From contig JAYKAV010002810.1 in the NCBI GenBank assembly GCA_035582835.1, positions 605,628 to 669,627 of the forward strand: 64,000 nucleotides of DNA, read 5' to 3'. The notes below the pieces were generated by a model. It saw only the letters and a list, made by a program, of their open reading frames with translations, searched no databases and was not told the DNA's origin. Below are positions 27,532 to 42,500 of this stretch, in pieces (position 1 is the stretch's first letter; every line of letters starts with the position of its first letter). Source of the stretch: Phoebastria nigripes. Its lineage: Eukaryota > Chordata > Aves > Procellariiformes > Diomedeidae. Both the position numbers and the translations under genes were made by a program.

Positions 27532-30500
27532 AACAGAAGACTGAAAAACAAGCACATCAATAAAACTTACAATTCCTCAAAGGGGTAGAATGCTAGCAAT
27601 GAGATACCCTGTTGATACATATGGATAAAATACTGACTAGTATTTCAATTCCCAGTGTACAAACCAAGAGGAGTCCTATAGACTGACTGATCTGAAGTGA
27701 CAAGAGATTTGCGGCAAGGTCTTGAATAACAGGAAGTCTGTTCAAAATGATGGAATATGATGGTCATTATTTTTAAAAAACAGAAATAATATGGGATTTT
27801 CCCTTTGAAGGGCAGGGAGGGCATCAGAGCACAAGAAATGTTTCAGATATTGCTGATCCTGCCTGCTGTTTAGAAACAGACAGGGTGATGGCCTGAGGCT
27901 TCTTCTGCCCAGTTTTACTTGATAGAAAATCTACAATAAAACCCTCCAGTTTTTTCCCTCCCACTTCTAGCACATCTTCGCCAGTATTTGGACAAGCTTC
28001 AGATTATTCTTTATTCAAATCAACTCTGAGTTTATAAACATTTTTGGTTATGTTGTGCTTAATGTCCATCATAACTGATGAAACATTCATAGAATCATAG
28101 AATCGTTTAGGTTGGAAAAGACCTTTAAGATCATNGAGTCCAACTGTTAACCTAGCACTGCAAAGTCTACCACTAAGCCATGTCCTTAAGTGCCTCATCT
28201 ACACGTCTTTTAAATACTTCCAGGGAGGGTGACTCCACCACTTCCCTGGGCAGCCTGTTCCAATGCTTGACAACCCTTTCCGTGAAGAAATATTTCCTAA
28301 TAGCCAATCTAAACCTCCCCTGGCACAACTTGAGGCCATTTCCTCTTGTCCTATCACTTGTTACTTGGGAGAAGAGACCAACACCCACCTCGCTACAACC
28401 TCCTTTCAGGTAGTTGTAAAGAGCGATAAGGTCTCCCCTCAGCCTCCTCTTCTCCAGGCTAAACAGTCCCAGTTCCCTCAGCCGCTCCTTGTGCTCTAGA
28501 CACTTCACCAGCTTCATTGCCCTCCTCTGGACACGCTCCAGCACCTCAATGTCTTTCTAGTAGCAAGGGGCCCAAAATGGAACACAGTATTCGAGGTGCG
28601 GCCTCACCAGTGCCAAGTACAGGGGCACAATCACCTCCCTACTCCTGCTGGCCACACTATTTCTGATACAGGCCAGGATGCCGTTGGCCTTCTTGGCCAC
28701 CTGGGCACATTGCCAGCTCATGTTCAGCCAGGTGTCGACCAACAGCCCCAGGTCCTTTTCTGCCAGGCAGCTTTCCAGCCACTCTTCCCCAAGCCTGTAG
28801 CGTTGCATGGGGTTGTTGTGGCCGAAGTGCAGGACCCAGCACCTGGCCTTGTTGCACCTCATACAATTGGCCTCGGCCCATTGATCCAGCCTGTCCAGGT
28901 CCAGGTAGAGCCTTCCTACCCTCAAGCAGATCAACACTCCCGCCAAACTTACTGAGGGTGCACTCTATCAATTATCTGGATGAGGGGATCAAGATATTAA
29001 ACAGAACTGGCCCCAATACTGAGCCCTGGGGAACACCACTTGGTGACTGGCAGCTTCAGAGAGAGAAAAAAATCCCCAGTTAGCTTTTCCAGTGTTTTAT
29101 GAGGCAGCTCATTATCTAACTGCAATTGATCTCATTTTCCCTGAGTAATACTGAGTTGGTATCTACAGAATTGCCAGTAGATTACGTAAGTAATAGAAAT
29201 CAGAAGGTAACAAGCAGTTTTGGATTTGGAGTAAAAGGAGACCCAAACAAGACAAGTTTCTTTCAATATCAGAGTATAATCTTCAACATGACTAGCACAT
29301 GTTCTCCAAAAGCAGCTTGAATTCAGCATACTTGACACTTTGTAGGATCAGACTATTTCAAAATCACTGAAGAAAAGGAACGACCTGTCCCATTTTACAA
29401 AAGAAGTCAGCTGCTACAGGTATTTGCCCAAGATTTTAGCACCCTTTTGCTAGAGTTACAAGAGTACTAAAAACATTTCATCTTGGAAAGACATTAATTT
29501 ATTTTTGCTAATAGAAAAGATATCTTCTAGAACTGGCAGCTGTATCAGTCAGTTTGGAAACTACTCTATATGTCAACTGAAATATAAACCAGAATCCTCT
29601 GGAATGTCTCAGGAAGCATTTCAGGAAGTTTAATAAAATTATATCTAACTTCTTCTCCCAAACTTATGGGCACAGACCTGGTTTTATAAAACATTCTTCA
29701 TAAAATGTATTCTTTACTTACTCTCTCACAACTGCATACCATACAGGTACTGGCAAGAGGCAGTATACGTAGTATGTCCAAGGACATGTTTGAATCAACA
29801 GGAAAAAAGCTATTATCATTCCAACAAAGGCAAAACCATAGAAGAGAACAGTAGATTCCTGAAAAACAAATGGTTGGACAAACATTCCTGAAACAGCAAT
29901 AAAATGTTTTAAACTACACACTATTTTCCATTTGCTAGTTACACAATAAAGCAAATGTTATTTTAACACAGCCACTCAAGCTGCCTTGTGTCTATGTACA
30001 CAACACTGGATGCTGTTTCCAGCCAGATAAAAAAAAAAACAACAGTAGGATTTGAAGAACTAGTTCTAAATATGTCTCTACATAAGGTCCTGCAGTAAAA
30101 TCTGCACAGGCAAGGCACACTTGCATAATCTGGAAGCCCAATGTATGCAATGTCATTTATGTTCAATGGATACTTGAAATCCATGGGAAGTCAGAGATGC
30201 TAAGGGTCTTGGAAAAAAGAACTCTCAAATTTAGATTCTAAAAACAGACTTGGAGCATAACCTTTTGAGTTCAAGTTCATAGCATTACGGTCAAAACGTT
30301 TAATGAAAATTCCATTAACACGTTTCCTCCTCCTGCTCGAGACATTTGTAAGAGAACTAATTAAATTAAAATATAAAGCATTAACTCCTATTGGGAAAAA
30401 AAACATCTCTTCAGGATCTAGGGACAGCTACTAAAGGAGGCGTGCGACCAACCTTACACAAGAGAGACGGCCTTACTCAAAGAACCTACAATTTCAAAAT

Positions 30501-33500
30501 ACAACAGAGGACTAGAGGCACACGGCACTAAAAGGTTCCTAGCATAGCTAGAACTGTTATTATATTTAATCCTAACCTACAATGCCAGCTTTGGGCTTTT
30601 AAAAAAAAAAAAAAAAAATTATGATATGAGATTAGAACATTCTCCCTACCATGTACTCAAAGAAACATGTTCTTGAACCAAGAGAGCTGTAAGGAGGAAC
30701 ATCAAAGAGAGAAAGGAAATTTTTAAAATGGGTAATCTCAGACAGGTTGGCTAGTCCTTAATCATCAGGTAGCAGCAATCTCTTGTTTGTGCAAAGAGGA
30801 GCATTTGAACAATCACTCTGCATCTGCCTTTTACCTGGTCACTGAACTACTCTTCCTTATTTAGGGACATTCAGATATCAGAAGAATTACTGGTAAGGTA
30901 AGATTATGTACAAGTTTTAAATAAACAATTTTATCTTTACGTATTGCAACTTGACATAGCAAAAGCAGCTTTAGTGTATTGTGTAGGTAATGACTGAAGA
31001 CACTGTTTTCTTCTACGCGAATGCCAGTTTCTTTGAATGAGTTATGTAGACAGATACACAACTATATTAGATATGCTGAGAAGAAAAGACATTCAATTAG
31101 CAGTTCACATATATGGGTTAACGTTTTTTCTGGTGTATCCCCCCCTCCCCGGTAACTGACATACAACTGCCTTGATCAAAACTGACAGCAAATGCAAGTT
31201 CTAAATGATTTTTAAAATAGAATTTCTGCTAAGATATGCCATTAAAGCAAGAAAAAATGTCATCTAGAAAGCTGACCTAATGCAATTTTATTAGTTTTAA
31301 ATTTTACATTTGCTGACATATAGACAGAATGAATATGTATAGATATGATATGCACACAATATAATTTATCATTGAATGAGTAAACACATACAATCAACAT
31401 TTTATTCCATATAGAGACATAAATATTATAGAGTCCAATATAGTTGGTCATGCATTGAAAATGGAAACCAGATTCGCATTTTCTGTGGATGTTTAAAAAT
31501 ATATTAAAAGGTTAGGCTTCTTGCTAAGCAAAACAACACACTACTCTAAAAGAAAAAAGTTTCTTCATATGCAGCATAAGAAGCCAAAAACTTTTAAAGA
31601 TGATATATACAGGATATGCAGTTTCATTATTCAGAGGCTCCTTTCAGATTTTATAAGGCTGTGCTTTGCAGAAGACTATTTGTCAATGGTAGATTAGTTT
31701 CTCAGCAAAATTCTTTAAGTAGCGCCAATACTAACTATAAACCAAATAACTTCCATATATGAAGCATTAGCCTCACATTGTGATTCCCTAAGTATTTAGG
31801 AACATTAAAAAACGTTTCTACAGAAAAGGGCCTCTTACTGAAACTGGGGAAAGAAAAATTCTATAGACAAAGAACCAAGAAACCTAATTTTTTTCACCAC
31901 TGTCACTAGCATAAGATTTGTCTTCAACAAGTAAAATCAATATACCAAATGAAAATCTGATGTCAACTAAAAATGTGAAGTTTTTGCTTAATGTAGTTAT
32001 TAATATGCCCAATACTCAGTCTATTTATTGTAATTACTTTGTTCATATCTAACATAACATGCATCTTGGATTATTTCTTCTCAGTTATTTGATGAAAGAA
32101 AACCTAAATCATGCAGTACAGCACTTATGAATATTTTCCATTTCAATTTTGTTTGATCATTTTCATTAAAGGCCAAGACTATCTCATTTCAGCCAGTAGT
32201 AAAAATCTCAAGATAGCATGATAGGAATTTTCTCACAGTAATATATTGAAGGCAGTAAAGATGTTAAGTGAGTGCTCATTCTCATTTACATTACCAAATG
32301 AAACAATTCCTTTTATTCTGAAACAAATTCTTGAAGTTTGGGAGATTTCCACCCCCCTTCAAGGCTTTAATTCTCTAACGAAATGCTAGCTTTTTGCCTG
32401 TTCACCTTTTTGAGGTATCTCTTTTCCTGATGAACGACTGAAAGTAAATGAATTTCCTAGGATTTTGTACTTTGTGAAAAATCAAACCATAATAATCTTG
32501 TCAAAAAGAGCTTCCTTCATCTTTGATGTCTTCTGCTGCACCCTTGCAAATCACAAAGAGCAAGAGAGCAAGCCAATTGTGAAACCACAGTTCACCTTTC
32601 TATTAAAACAGGTTATACATTTTAAAAACGCCATGATTGGACTGCACAGCTTCTGAAAACTGATTTCACATTGCCAAAGAGGACACGAATAAAATAATTT
32701 ACATGCTAATTTTTTTTGGCCTTACAGTAAAGAACAAAAATCAAAATGGAAGCCTGAAGTCTGTATTCTTCCAAACAAGTATTATTACAACAGAGTGCTG
32801 ACTTTACTACATTTAATGTTGAAAATTGACTTCTGGTTAAAGACAGACCCTCTAATAGTTTTAAATCACTATGTTTGCTTACACTTGCATTAGCATCTAG
32901 TAAAATACACAGCTGTAGAAAGGAAGAAACTGAGAAAGCACAGTATTGCATACTCAGACTTACACAGCTTAGGAATACTGATCCTAATAAATGGACCAAA
33001 CAGTAACACTACACAGGATTACAGTAGCTAGAAAACTCCACAGCTTGCCAGTTTCCACATGTAGTCAAAAGAAGTGGAAGGTGTGCAATTTGGTCTCCCA
33101 CACAGAGAGACTGAGCATACATATAATGCTGAAAACTGATAGAAAAAGATCATTGCATGTTTCCGACCTACCTTATTATTAGCCTGGACAGTCTTGGTCA
33201 AATTGGTATGGGTCTTGATAACCACCAAAATCACGTAAGTCGTCCAGCCCACAAAACCCATTGCAATACTTAGACCCAGGAATAATCTATCGTAAGTATG
33301 GTAGTAAGACAAGCCTTCCAAAGCAAGGTTAATCAGGGTTTTGCACAGAGATACCTAGAGGCAGACAAAACATATAAGCAACAGTTCAGAATAGTGTAAG
33401 CTCCATTCCACAAATCGACCTAACTGACAGCAACTGGAGCTCAAGCAGCTCCACTACTCTTGGCACGTGTGTCCTCTCTGTGCTCAGATATAGTGTTTTG

Positions 33501-36500
33501 GCCAACACCAACTGCTGGAGTACACACTGCTTTGGACTCCTGTTGGACATAAAGTCAACCATCATTTGGCTCCTTCACCATCCCCCCTGGCCACGACAGT
33601 GGTCAGATAGTGAAAGCTACAGAGATAACACACTTTGAACACCACCTACTACCAAGCATGCCACTTGTTTTTCCCATGAGCATTTGACCATATACATATT
33701 CCACTATAAGCAACCCCTGAAGAAAACCAGTCGTGCTTCTGAAGGAACAACATTTACAGAGGAGGAGGATTATGGATGCAGCTGAAACATGGTCACTCTC
33801 TACAGCCTGAAATATCCACTTCCTGGGGTTTGATGTCCTCCACTTCAGTAGTACCTGACACCCCCTGCACTCTGCCTAAGCACCAGAGGTGAATTCAGAG
33901 ACTGAACTGGAGCCCCAGTTTCATTCACAAAGCAGCTGCTTGGGGCTCTCAGGATGCAAATCATTTGGACACAAGGAGGGTTGTACCCAGTCTAATCACA
34001 GGTCCCCTTACTCAGTACCTCCACTGGGGAGACACCATGATAAAGACAGTGGTTTTTCCCACCGTGCGTGTCATTCCTTACACAGAGGTCTGCTGACCCC
34101 TGTGATTCACCCAGAGATGTGAAGCTCAGCTGTGTAATTTGTGGTCACAGAGGATTCTCTGGTGATTAAAAAATCTGTAAGGAAGAGTACAATAAGAAGT
34201 TGAGCACACCTGACAATGCTTCTTTATATATCCGGGTCTCCAATTGGGACTTAACAGCAACAATCGACAGAAAAAGGTATGTCAACTATGGAAGAGATCT
34301 TAAGTCTGCCAATGGGCAAACTCACCCAAAATCACATCATTCCTGAGGATACAATTATGAACGCATATTTGCAATGCAAAGAGCTGCAGAGTTGAGGGGG
34401 CAAAGAATCATCATACCCCAGCAGCTGCTAATGCACCAACCTTTCTGCATTGTGATACAGGAAGCTGAAGATAACCAGGGCACAGACACAAGCCTGATGT
34501 GTTAGTGATCAACAGTGAACTTGAACACATGGGGCACTTAAGTGAACAAGGGGTAAAATTTATATATAATGAACAACACAAACTTGCAGGTTCTAATGTT
34601 GAAATGTATAAAATGTCTCCTGTAAGTAAATGTGTGACAGCCAAGTAACAGTATTAGGAAACCAAAAAGAAAACCTGCTCCCACAGCCAAATAGATCCAT
34701 TGATTTAAACTGAACTATTTCCAATTTACAATGAGGTGAATAAAAAGGCACAAGGTATAAAATAGATTTAGCTGTCCTGTGCATAGAATAGTAATTTATT
34801 ACCCTGAGAAGCATATTGGGGAAAAAGAAGAGCTGAACCCTAACACATAATGGAATTATTCTTCCATGCATCTGACAGGTTAAATGTAATCTTACATATT
34901 CAACTTTTTCGTGTACTTTTTAACACAAAAGTCAGTGACCAAAATAAACCTGTTAAAATGAAAGACTTCTTTGTATCATTAAGCTCTACAAATTATTTCT
35001 GTGAATGTCAGAACACAAGCACTGGTGAACTGTACCCATCAAGTACCTTGTCACACAGTGAGTTGTAGCAAACACTTAAACCTACACTGTGTGTTAGTAT
35101 AGTACGGAATGGTAACAAACAGTTTAAGAAGTATGAGAAAAAATACAGCAAGTCAGTATTATTCATTAGAACTGATGTAAAAATGCAGAATTTTGGAGAC
35201 TTACAGTGGGATTTTATTTGTGTTAATAAGTGAGATGTGCATCATGAGGAAGGAAAAATGTTTCATTTCCCAGTTTCATTTCAAGTTAAACAAATATAAA
35301 TATTTACATATAATAGAAGTTCCTGTTTCTAGAAGGCATATAGCAAAAAACAGACTTACTGCTTCATCGTACTTCTGCTGTTGAATATATAGTCTCGTTT
35401 TCTTTAAAAAGTTGATCTGTTCAGAATCCAAAAGTGGTCTGTACAACAATATAAAGAGATATTAACGTTTCTTCTTTTCACAAGCAGAGGAAGAGGCAGA
35501 AAAAATTAACTTTGTAATAAAAAAATTACTCTGGAATAAAACGTACCAAAATATTCTGAACTTCATTAGAGGTAATTATGTAATTGGAACTAATCCATTC
35601 CTCTACATTCATCTTCACACTTGTGTCAACACTGCTGCTGTGTAACTTATCCCAAGATCTTTGCATTAAGAGACTTTTCTTTTATGTACGTGTTTCCACC
35701 TGATACTGCTGAAAATTATCTCCCTCAATAGTACATTACTATTGACCATTGCTCTGGACAAGAAGCACTGCACATATGAGAATTAAGCAATTTAACTGAT
35801 TTGATAGATGGTTGTAAGCAGTTCGTAAGCCTGTCAGCATAGGATGAATTGTTCAGGTTCCACACTAACAGTAGATGATGCCTAACAATCTTCTCTTTGA
35901 AAAATAACAGCTTGTCTCCTGTTACACAGGGAGCTGTTAGCAGAGTCCCCAGAGCAGGGGGACACCTACCAGGGACAGTTACCTGGCTACACTGAGGTCA
36001 GCGATAAAAATCTCTTTGATTTTAACAAATTTGATCACCAACCTAAATAATTGCTACAATTCTTCCCTTACAGAAAGTAGCAACATGGAGAAATAAGCCA
36101 GTCAACCAACCTCCACCAAACGAAGGGGGAAGGAGCCATTTTTCCTGTACCTTTTTTTTCCCCAAGTTAAGGACGGCGGCAAGCCAGAGGATCCCAGGCT
36201 TACCCCTGGCAAGTTATAAGCCACAACACAGTCACTATCACTCTAGGCACCACAGGCAAACTATCATGGGTCAGAACTTTCTGATAGCTGATGAACACAT
36301 ACAGCAGTTTTCCTTCACGCCTTCCACAACAGTGCTGTGGCACAGCATCATCTCCTCAGCATCCGCAGCACATGATGGCCCAGTTGCACGCCTGCGTCCC
36401 CGGCACGTGCTCCTTCAAATGCCTCATACACAACCACCAACTTCATGTTTCGGGCTGTGCCAAATCAGGACCGGCCCTGGGGTCTCACTCCTGCTATTTA

Positions 36501-39500
36501 AATCAGCAGCAATCACTTGTGTGGTCACTCAGCTGAACCACAGGGGCAGGTCTCGATCTTATGCAACTAGTGCATGGAAATGCTCATTCCTGCAGCTCCC
36601 ATCAAACACTTGGGAACCACTTCTGCCTGCCACCCAGAAGCAGTTGATACATCATTAACGATACATACATATCATATATTGAGCCCTGAAATATATTAAA
36701 AGGATTCTGTGCCTGAACAATCTGGATTTTTATTACTAATAACATCCTAGTATATTTTGTTTCCTTGAGTTCAGAGCACAGCAGTATTGGGCAGGAGTCT
36801 TGTAAAACATACTGGATAATAACAGCAGCAATGTATCTTAATTTGAGAAGAGTAAATGAAATAACTGTATTAAAAATTGTTTGACTTCAATCTAGAAAAG
36901 AATCGCAGGATGGTATCTATAAACAGGTAGGAAGAGAGAGATCCCTTGGAAAAGGAAGAAGAGAGGAAAAGACGATGACAAGGTGATGGTAAGTGTTTGA
37001 TCACCTTAACTTTGGGGGGAGAACAGAGGATTTTAGAAAACAGAGTTGAAAAATAGCAGATGAATGTTGGTTGTTCCTGCACCTTCATGACACGTCCCTA
37101 TGCAAGCCAACCTTACAGCTCCACAGGCTGAGGGCTACCAGCATGCAGCCAGCAAGTGTGCACCAAGGCTGATGATGACTCAAGTCAGAATCCATTCTTC
37201 AAGTAGGCGAACCAGACCCAAGTACTGCCTCAAGGAAATCTGTAACCCTCAAGTTTTGCTGTTTTTTGGCAGGGGAAAGGGAGCAAAACACCAAACCAAG
37301 GTGGGAGTTTTCACCATGTGTGGAGATTAATAGGAGGAAAAACGGTATCTTAGCTTTTAGGTAAGGATTTTAAAAAATCTGGAATAAATACTAAGCAGCT
37401 TTATTTAGGACTTAAATACATCCAAGATGTTCCTATGTTCACTGTCTTTTTTTTACTGTTTATCACATACTATTTTCTGTGGATTTTATCCTTGTCATAT
37501 TCAATGCAAATTTTTAGTAAGCTAAAAAAGCCTTATTTTTATCTTTCACTTTATACCTTTAGCTATAAACCCCTTAATTATCTTTTTATTCTCAACGAAT
37601 CATTTTATTATTAATGAACAATAGTCTTTACCTATTCCTTCTTAGATGACAGCACCTGGGATCTCTGTACATGGATGGTGTAACAGAATAAATGGGATTT
37701 TTAAACAGTAAACCTTCAGTAAGTCAAATGCAGAAGGCAATTATTTTGTCAAATGGGGTTACCGCTAGCAGGTGCATTGTTAATTTTCAATAGCTAACAT
37801 CATACCACGCATTTTACCTTACTTCCACGTGCATGCTTTTCAAGATGCTGAGTTTACAATTGTCTACAGCTTGTTTTTGTAAAGCTTATGAATTCCACCA
37901 GAAACTAAGGACTGTTCATATATAACTGTATCAAAATGCAAGTTTCTCTCTGAATGCAAGGTTTGATTGTCGTCTTAGATATATTTTGCCTCCATATTAA
38001 GCAAAAGCTCAAAGAAGCAATTAGAGAAATTTTGCATCTTACACCAGACTAGAAAGAAGAGTTACCAAATACGCTGATTATCTCTTGGTTAAGGAATGGA
38101 TATAGCTCACCATAAGCAGCTTATCATCCATTGAGGACCCTGATTCACTTCCTAAAGCTGACAAAGTAGATGGGAGATTTAAAAGGAGCCCCTTGCAAGA
38201 TGTAGCAGAAAGCATAAAGAGACAAAGCTGAGACATGAACAGAAGTAGAAAGTTGCCTATAGAAGGAAGGCAGGAACTTGAGAAATGGTGATTCTATAAA
38301 ACCTACAAGACTCATNAAACAACAAAACCACAAGGAAAATTTAAATCTGAGAAGTTAAAGCTTGAACTATTCTTAGCACCACTTAATTTTAACTTAAACT
38401 ATTTAAAAGGTTTTGAATACGAGACAGATAGTGTCAGAAAAGAATAAACTAATCGGAGTTATTTCCCTGTACTTTAGTATGCAACGTGCCAGAGGCACTA
38501 CTAATATGCCAATGTATTCTCAAGGTCACTTAATGCCCACATCCATGCAATTAGTATTAATAGTAATGAAGTGAATTTACTGATCATTATTAGAAAGATT
38601 CTGAACTCTATAAAGAAACTAAGTTATATGTATATATGCTATTCCCAGCTACCTATCACCAAAATCCAATTCTACCAAATTCAAGATGAATAGTCTTGAC
38701 TAGTAAAATCAAAAGTCTTTTTCCATAACACAAAAATACCTGTCCTATTAACAAACACAAACTGAATTCAGTCAGTGGACTCAACTCTGTCCTCCTATTC
38801 TTGTCCTGAAAGTATTGCAAAACACATGCACTGTGAAGTGTAGTACTCTGAGGTTTAACTTAAAAGAAAAACCAAGAACTCCACAGTCACATATATTATA
38901 AACACACATGTATTCACAGTATCATCAGGATTCTAAAGACTTAAGATTAAATTCTTCACAGGAAACGATGGTGGTTCTAGAAAAGTAATTTTGTTTTTCA
39001 CAATGGCTATCAGAGATTAACTTTCTAGTTCCAGACAGAAATCACAGCTTCATCCATGAATAAACATAATTAATTATGAAACAAAACAATTGGGCTAATT
39101 GTGCAAGTGCTCGTAAACTATCCCTTCTGAGAAGTTAGCTACCCTTGTCATAAGTATACCTGACAAAATGAATCTTTCCAACACATCATTCACGCTTCCT
39201 ATAAGCTAAGCTATTTGACAGCACTAACAACAAGACTGTGATGAAGTACGTTCACCATAGCAATGTCAAGGGGACCTCTCCTCAGCCAACGAGTCTTGTT
39301 TATCATCACACTACAGAAATTACCATCCCCAACGGCACAGGCAGCATGCTGCAGTCAAATCATGAAATAAAAATCTTGGAACAGAAGGAGATGTCTTGCA
39401 AATACAACTGTATCCACCACTGCTAGTTTGTTAATTTTATTACGCCTGGTTATTTGGGTAGTGATTTATAGTCATTTTATTGTACAGTAAATTTTCCAGA

Positions 39501-42500
39501 ATTCTACTATAAAAAGTAACCCCTTAGGATCGATAGTGATTTAACACTTAAAATGCTGCAGATTTAATAATGAAAGTCAAGGAAGCATCACAGACCTGCA
39601 GATGCAACGTACAAAGAGAAAGGCTGAGATGTTTGCCTAGGTTACTGTCAGATGAAAACAAATTTATTTCAGCTGCTTCACTCCACACACACATCCCTGT
39701 ATGTAAAACGGATAGACTACTCATGCTTGAGAACTTAATTTCTTGCAGGACTCAATAATCTCTTCAAGATAAACTCCATGTACCTGACTATTGTTAGGTC
39801 ATGCACATCTATACACTTCTATCACTGCCTTTTCACACTTTCCGCTAGAAAAGAAAACAAAACTGTGTATCCCACCACCCTCAGAGTGGTGAGATTTGCA
39901 GAAGACATAGTGATCACATTTCTATGACCCATATCCACCAGTAGCAGCAAATGAGCTGCTCAGCAGACTTGAGTCTTCTAACTTTTCATATTGGCTGTTG
40001 GGGGATAGGGAGAAAAGGACCAACTCCCCCTGTTCATTCAAAACTGAAAAAGCTAGAGAATAAGGATATACATCCCTTGAACCTCATGATAGCCCCAAAA
40101 AGGCAGGGCAAGGCCATCTGAATAAAGCCTGCTAGGATTTTGTATGGGTCACCTTCTCCTGAACACCACATAAGGCAGACCTTCTCGCTTGCTTTGCTGT
40201 GATATTTCTAACTGCAATATCGTTGGCAGTGAAAGAGGCATCACACTGCCACTGTCCAAACAACTCCAGCAACCTCTTCTACCAAAAGGCTGAGCAGTCA
40301 CAGGTTCTTCTTCTCTTCTCCAGAAAGAAGATCCCTGGCATCTTGGTAACTTGCAGCTTGAAAGAAATCCCCTGGGTTAACACTGAGCCATGAAGCTCTT
40401 CCACTGGCACCATCCCACCAAGCAGCCCAGGCCCCTGCTGCCCACCCCTGTCGTCCCACCACTTGGGCACTGAGGAGGGCAGGCACCAGTGCCTCTCTGC
40501 TCTCACCATGGGAGAAAACTGCCAGCAACAGAAGCAGCTGAATTATGTTCAAACTCAGTTTGCCACCCATCCCTCTGTGAGAGGGCCATATTAAGGAGGA
40601 AAGATCGCTTCCAGTCCAGCAATTCTGCAATCAGCTGAAATAGTACTTATAGGACCCGCTATTACTGCTTTGATCCACATCACCGCTGCTGGCAAAATGG
40701 CATCTTGAAAGTGCAGATATAAGACTGGCCTGATGTTTTTGCAGAGCTGCTATTCAAAAGTTATACAAGTAATCAAACAACACTTTTTCAAAGCCTTTTT
40801 CAGAGTAGCAGGCTTCACAAACAAAGTCAGTCTCCCATGAGAGCTGCCTTCAAACATTCCCACTGTACAACAGAGATGGCACCTCAGAAAGCATCAGGTG
40901 GGTAATGGGAAAGTAGAGACACACATTGAACACCATTAATTTAGCAGAAACATGATTGCATGCTTATGCCTGCTCCACATCAAATTCACCCCAGTTAGCA
41001 ACCCATGAGTGCAGAGACTTGATATTAATGATAGAGCAATCACAAACTAGCCTAACTTTATCATTCTATTGTTTCTTTTGAAGGTATGGTGCATAGCCTT
41101 GTAAGAGCAGAATGAAATGCACAATATAAAACCTTCCCACTTCTCCATCAACAGCAGAGAATCATCAGAAAGAAAGTGAATGGCAAGTGATGCAAAGTCA
41201 TGAGTTCATTCAGCAAAACGTGGACAAAAAATCGACCAAATAAATGTTTCAAAAATCAAAGTCTGGAACCATGATGTTTACTTTCTGTTGAACTTGTTGT
41301 GCAATACAGAGTACGTGATGCTACTAGGGGCAATGATCAGGAAAAAAATGTGTTACAGTTTTATGGACTTTACCAAATTACATATTTACATGAATTTTAA
41401 TAGCCAGAAGCTGATTTTTCCCATTTTCAAAATGTGTTCAATTCCAGTTCTTTAGGTGTGCCTACTCAAAAGAAAGAATTGTTTTACTGTATCTGCCAAA
41501 GATAGACTGAAAGCACATACTATGAGATATAGAGACAGTCCTTTGCATACGTTTTAGTTTTGATCAAAGACAGAAGTTTCGAAGATCAAATGATTTGGTG
41601 GGTAACTCAGTGATCCTTAATCTGTTTAGATGGCCTGAACTTTAACTGTTTACTAAAATATTTTCAGGTAAGCTACTAAAAGAGGCAAGTCCTACAAAAC
41701 TTGATTTTCATAATTCAGAAGCAAGATGCATGTAGTTTACAGATTAAAAAAAAATACAGCGATGTTTTTAGTGTGCTAAAGCTGTGCTCTTTTAAAGAAA
41801 AGGTACGCCACATAAACCTACACTAAAGCGTTTATTACAGCTTCTTAAAGCCCAGGACCCTCAATATTCCCTCTCCTGACTTGGTCTACTCTCTTTTCTC
41901 CTGCTGTTCCACTGCCAGGAGTTTCAGTCTTGGAGTGTCTAAATTTCANGTAGGTTTTTGTGTTTCTGGATTTTCTGACTACCGTGTTAGATTGTAAATC
42001 AGCCAGTCTAGCTGTAGGGTTGTACTCAGTTATCTTTGCAACCTTTTTTCTTTTAAGAAGCATTAAAAAGTGCCACTGCATGCATCAGGCACTCCAAAAG
42101 AAAGAAAAGGAGTAAGAAAGTCAGTAAGAGGCTCCTCTGAGGTTTTTGTTCTTTAAAGCATAATGAAATGAAGGGAGGGGACACACACTTCCACAGGCCA
42201 AAGATAGCAAGAAGCATCTTTACTGACACACTGCAAAAACGTACCAGTACATGTATGCTTTTGTATTCAGATTTATAAACATGCAAAGGAGGAAACAGCA
42301 GGACATCAGTGAAACCGCAGGAAGTGGTCTGACTGCTAATGGTCTAATCCTGGACTGTCAAGTCCTAGGAATTAAAACAGACTTTTAATTTCACAAATCA
42401 GCGTCCCTGATGCAGCATATTCGCATATTCAACAGCAAAGTGCCTTAGGATATTTATGTAAATCCTTTAGATAGCAGAGATGAGAGAAAAAGGAGCGGGC

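Noticed and set aside
36266..36658. A 130-codon plus-strand open frame
   Set aside because: Locally GC-richer sequence gives a chance open frame; no domain or conserved motif is seen.
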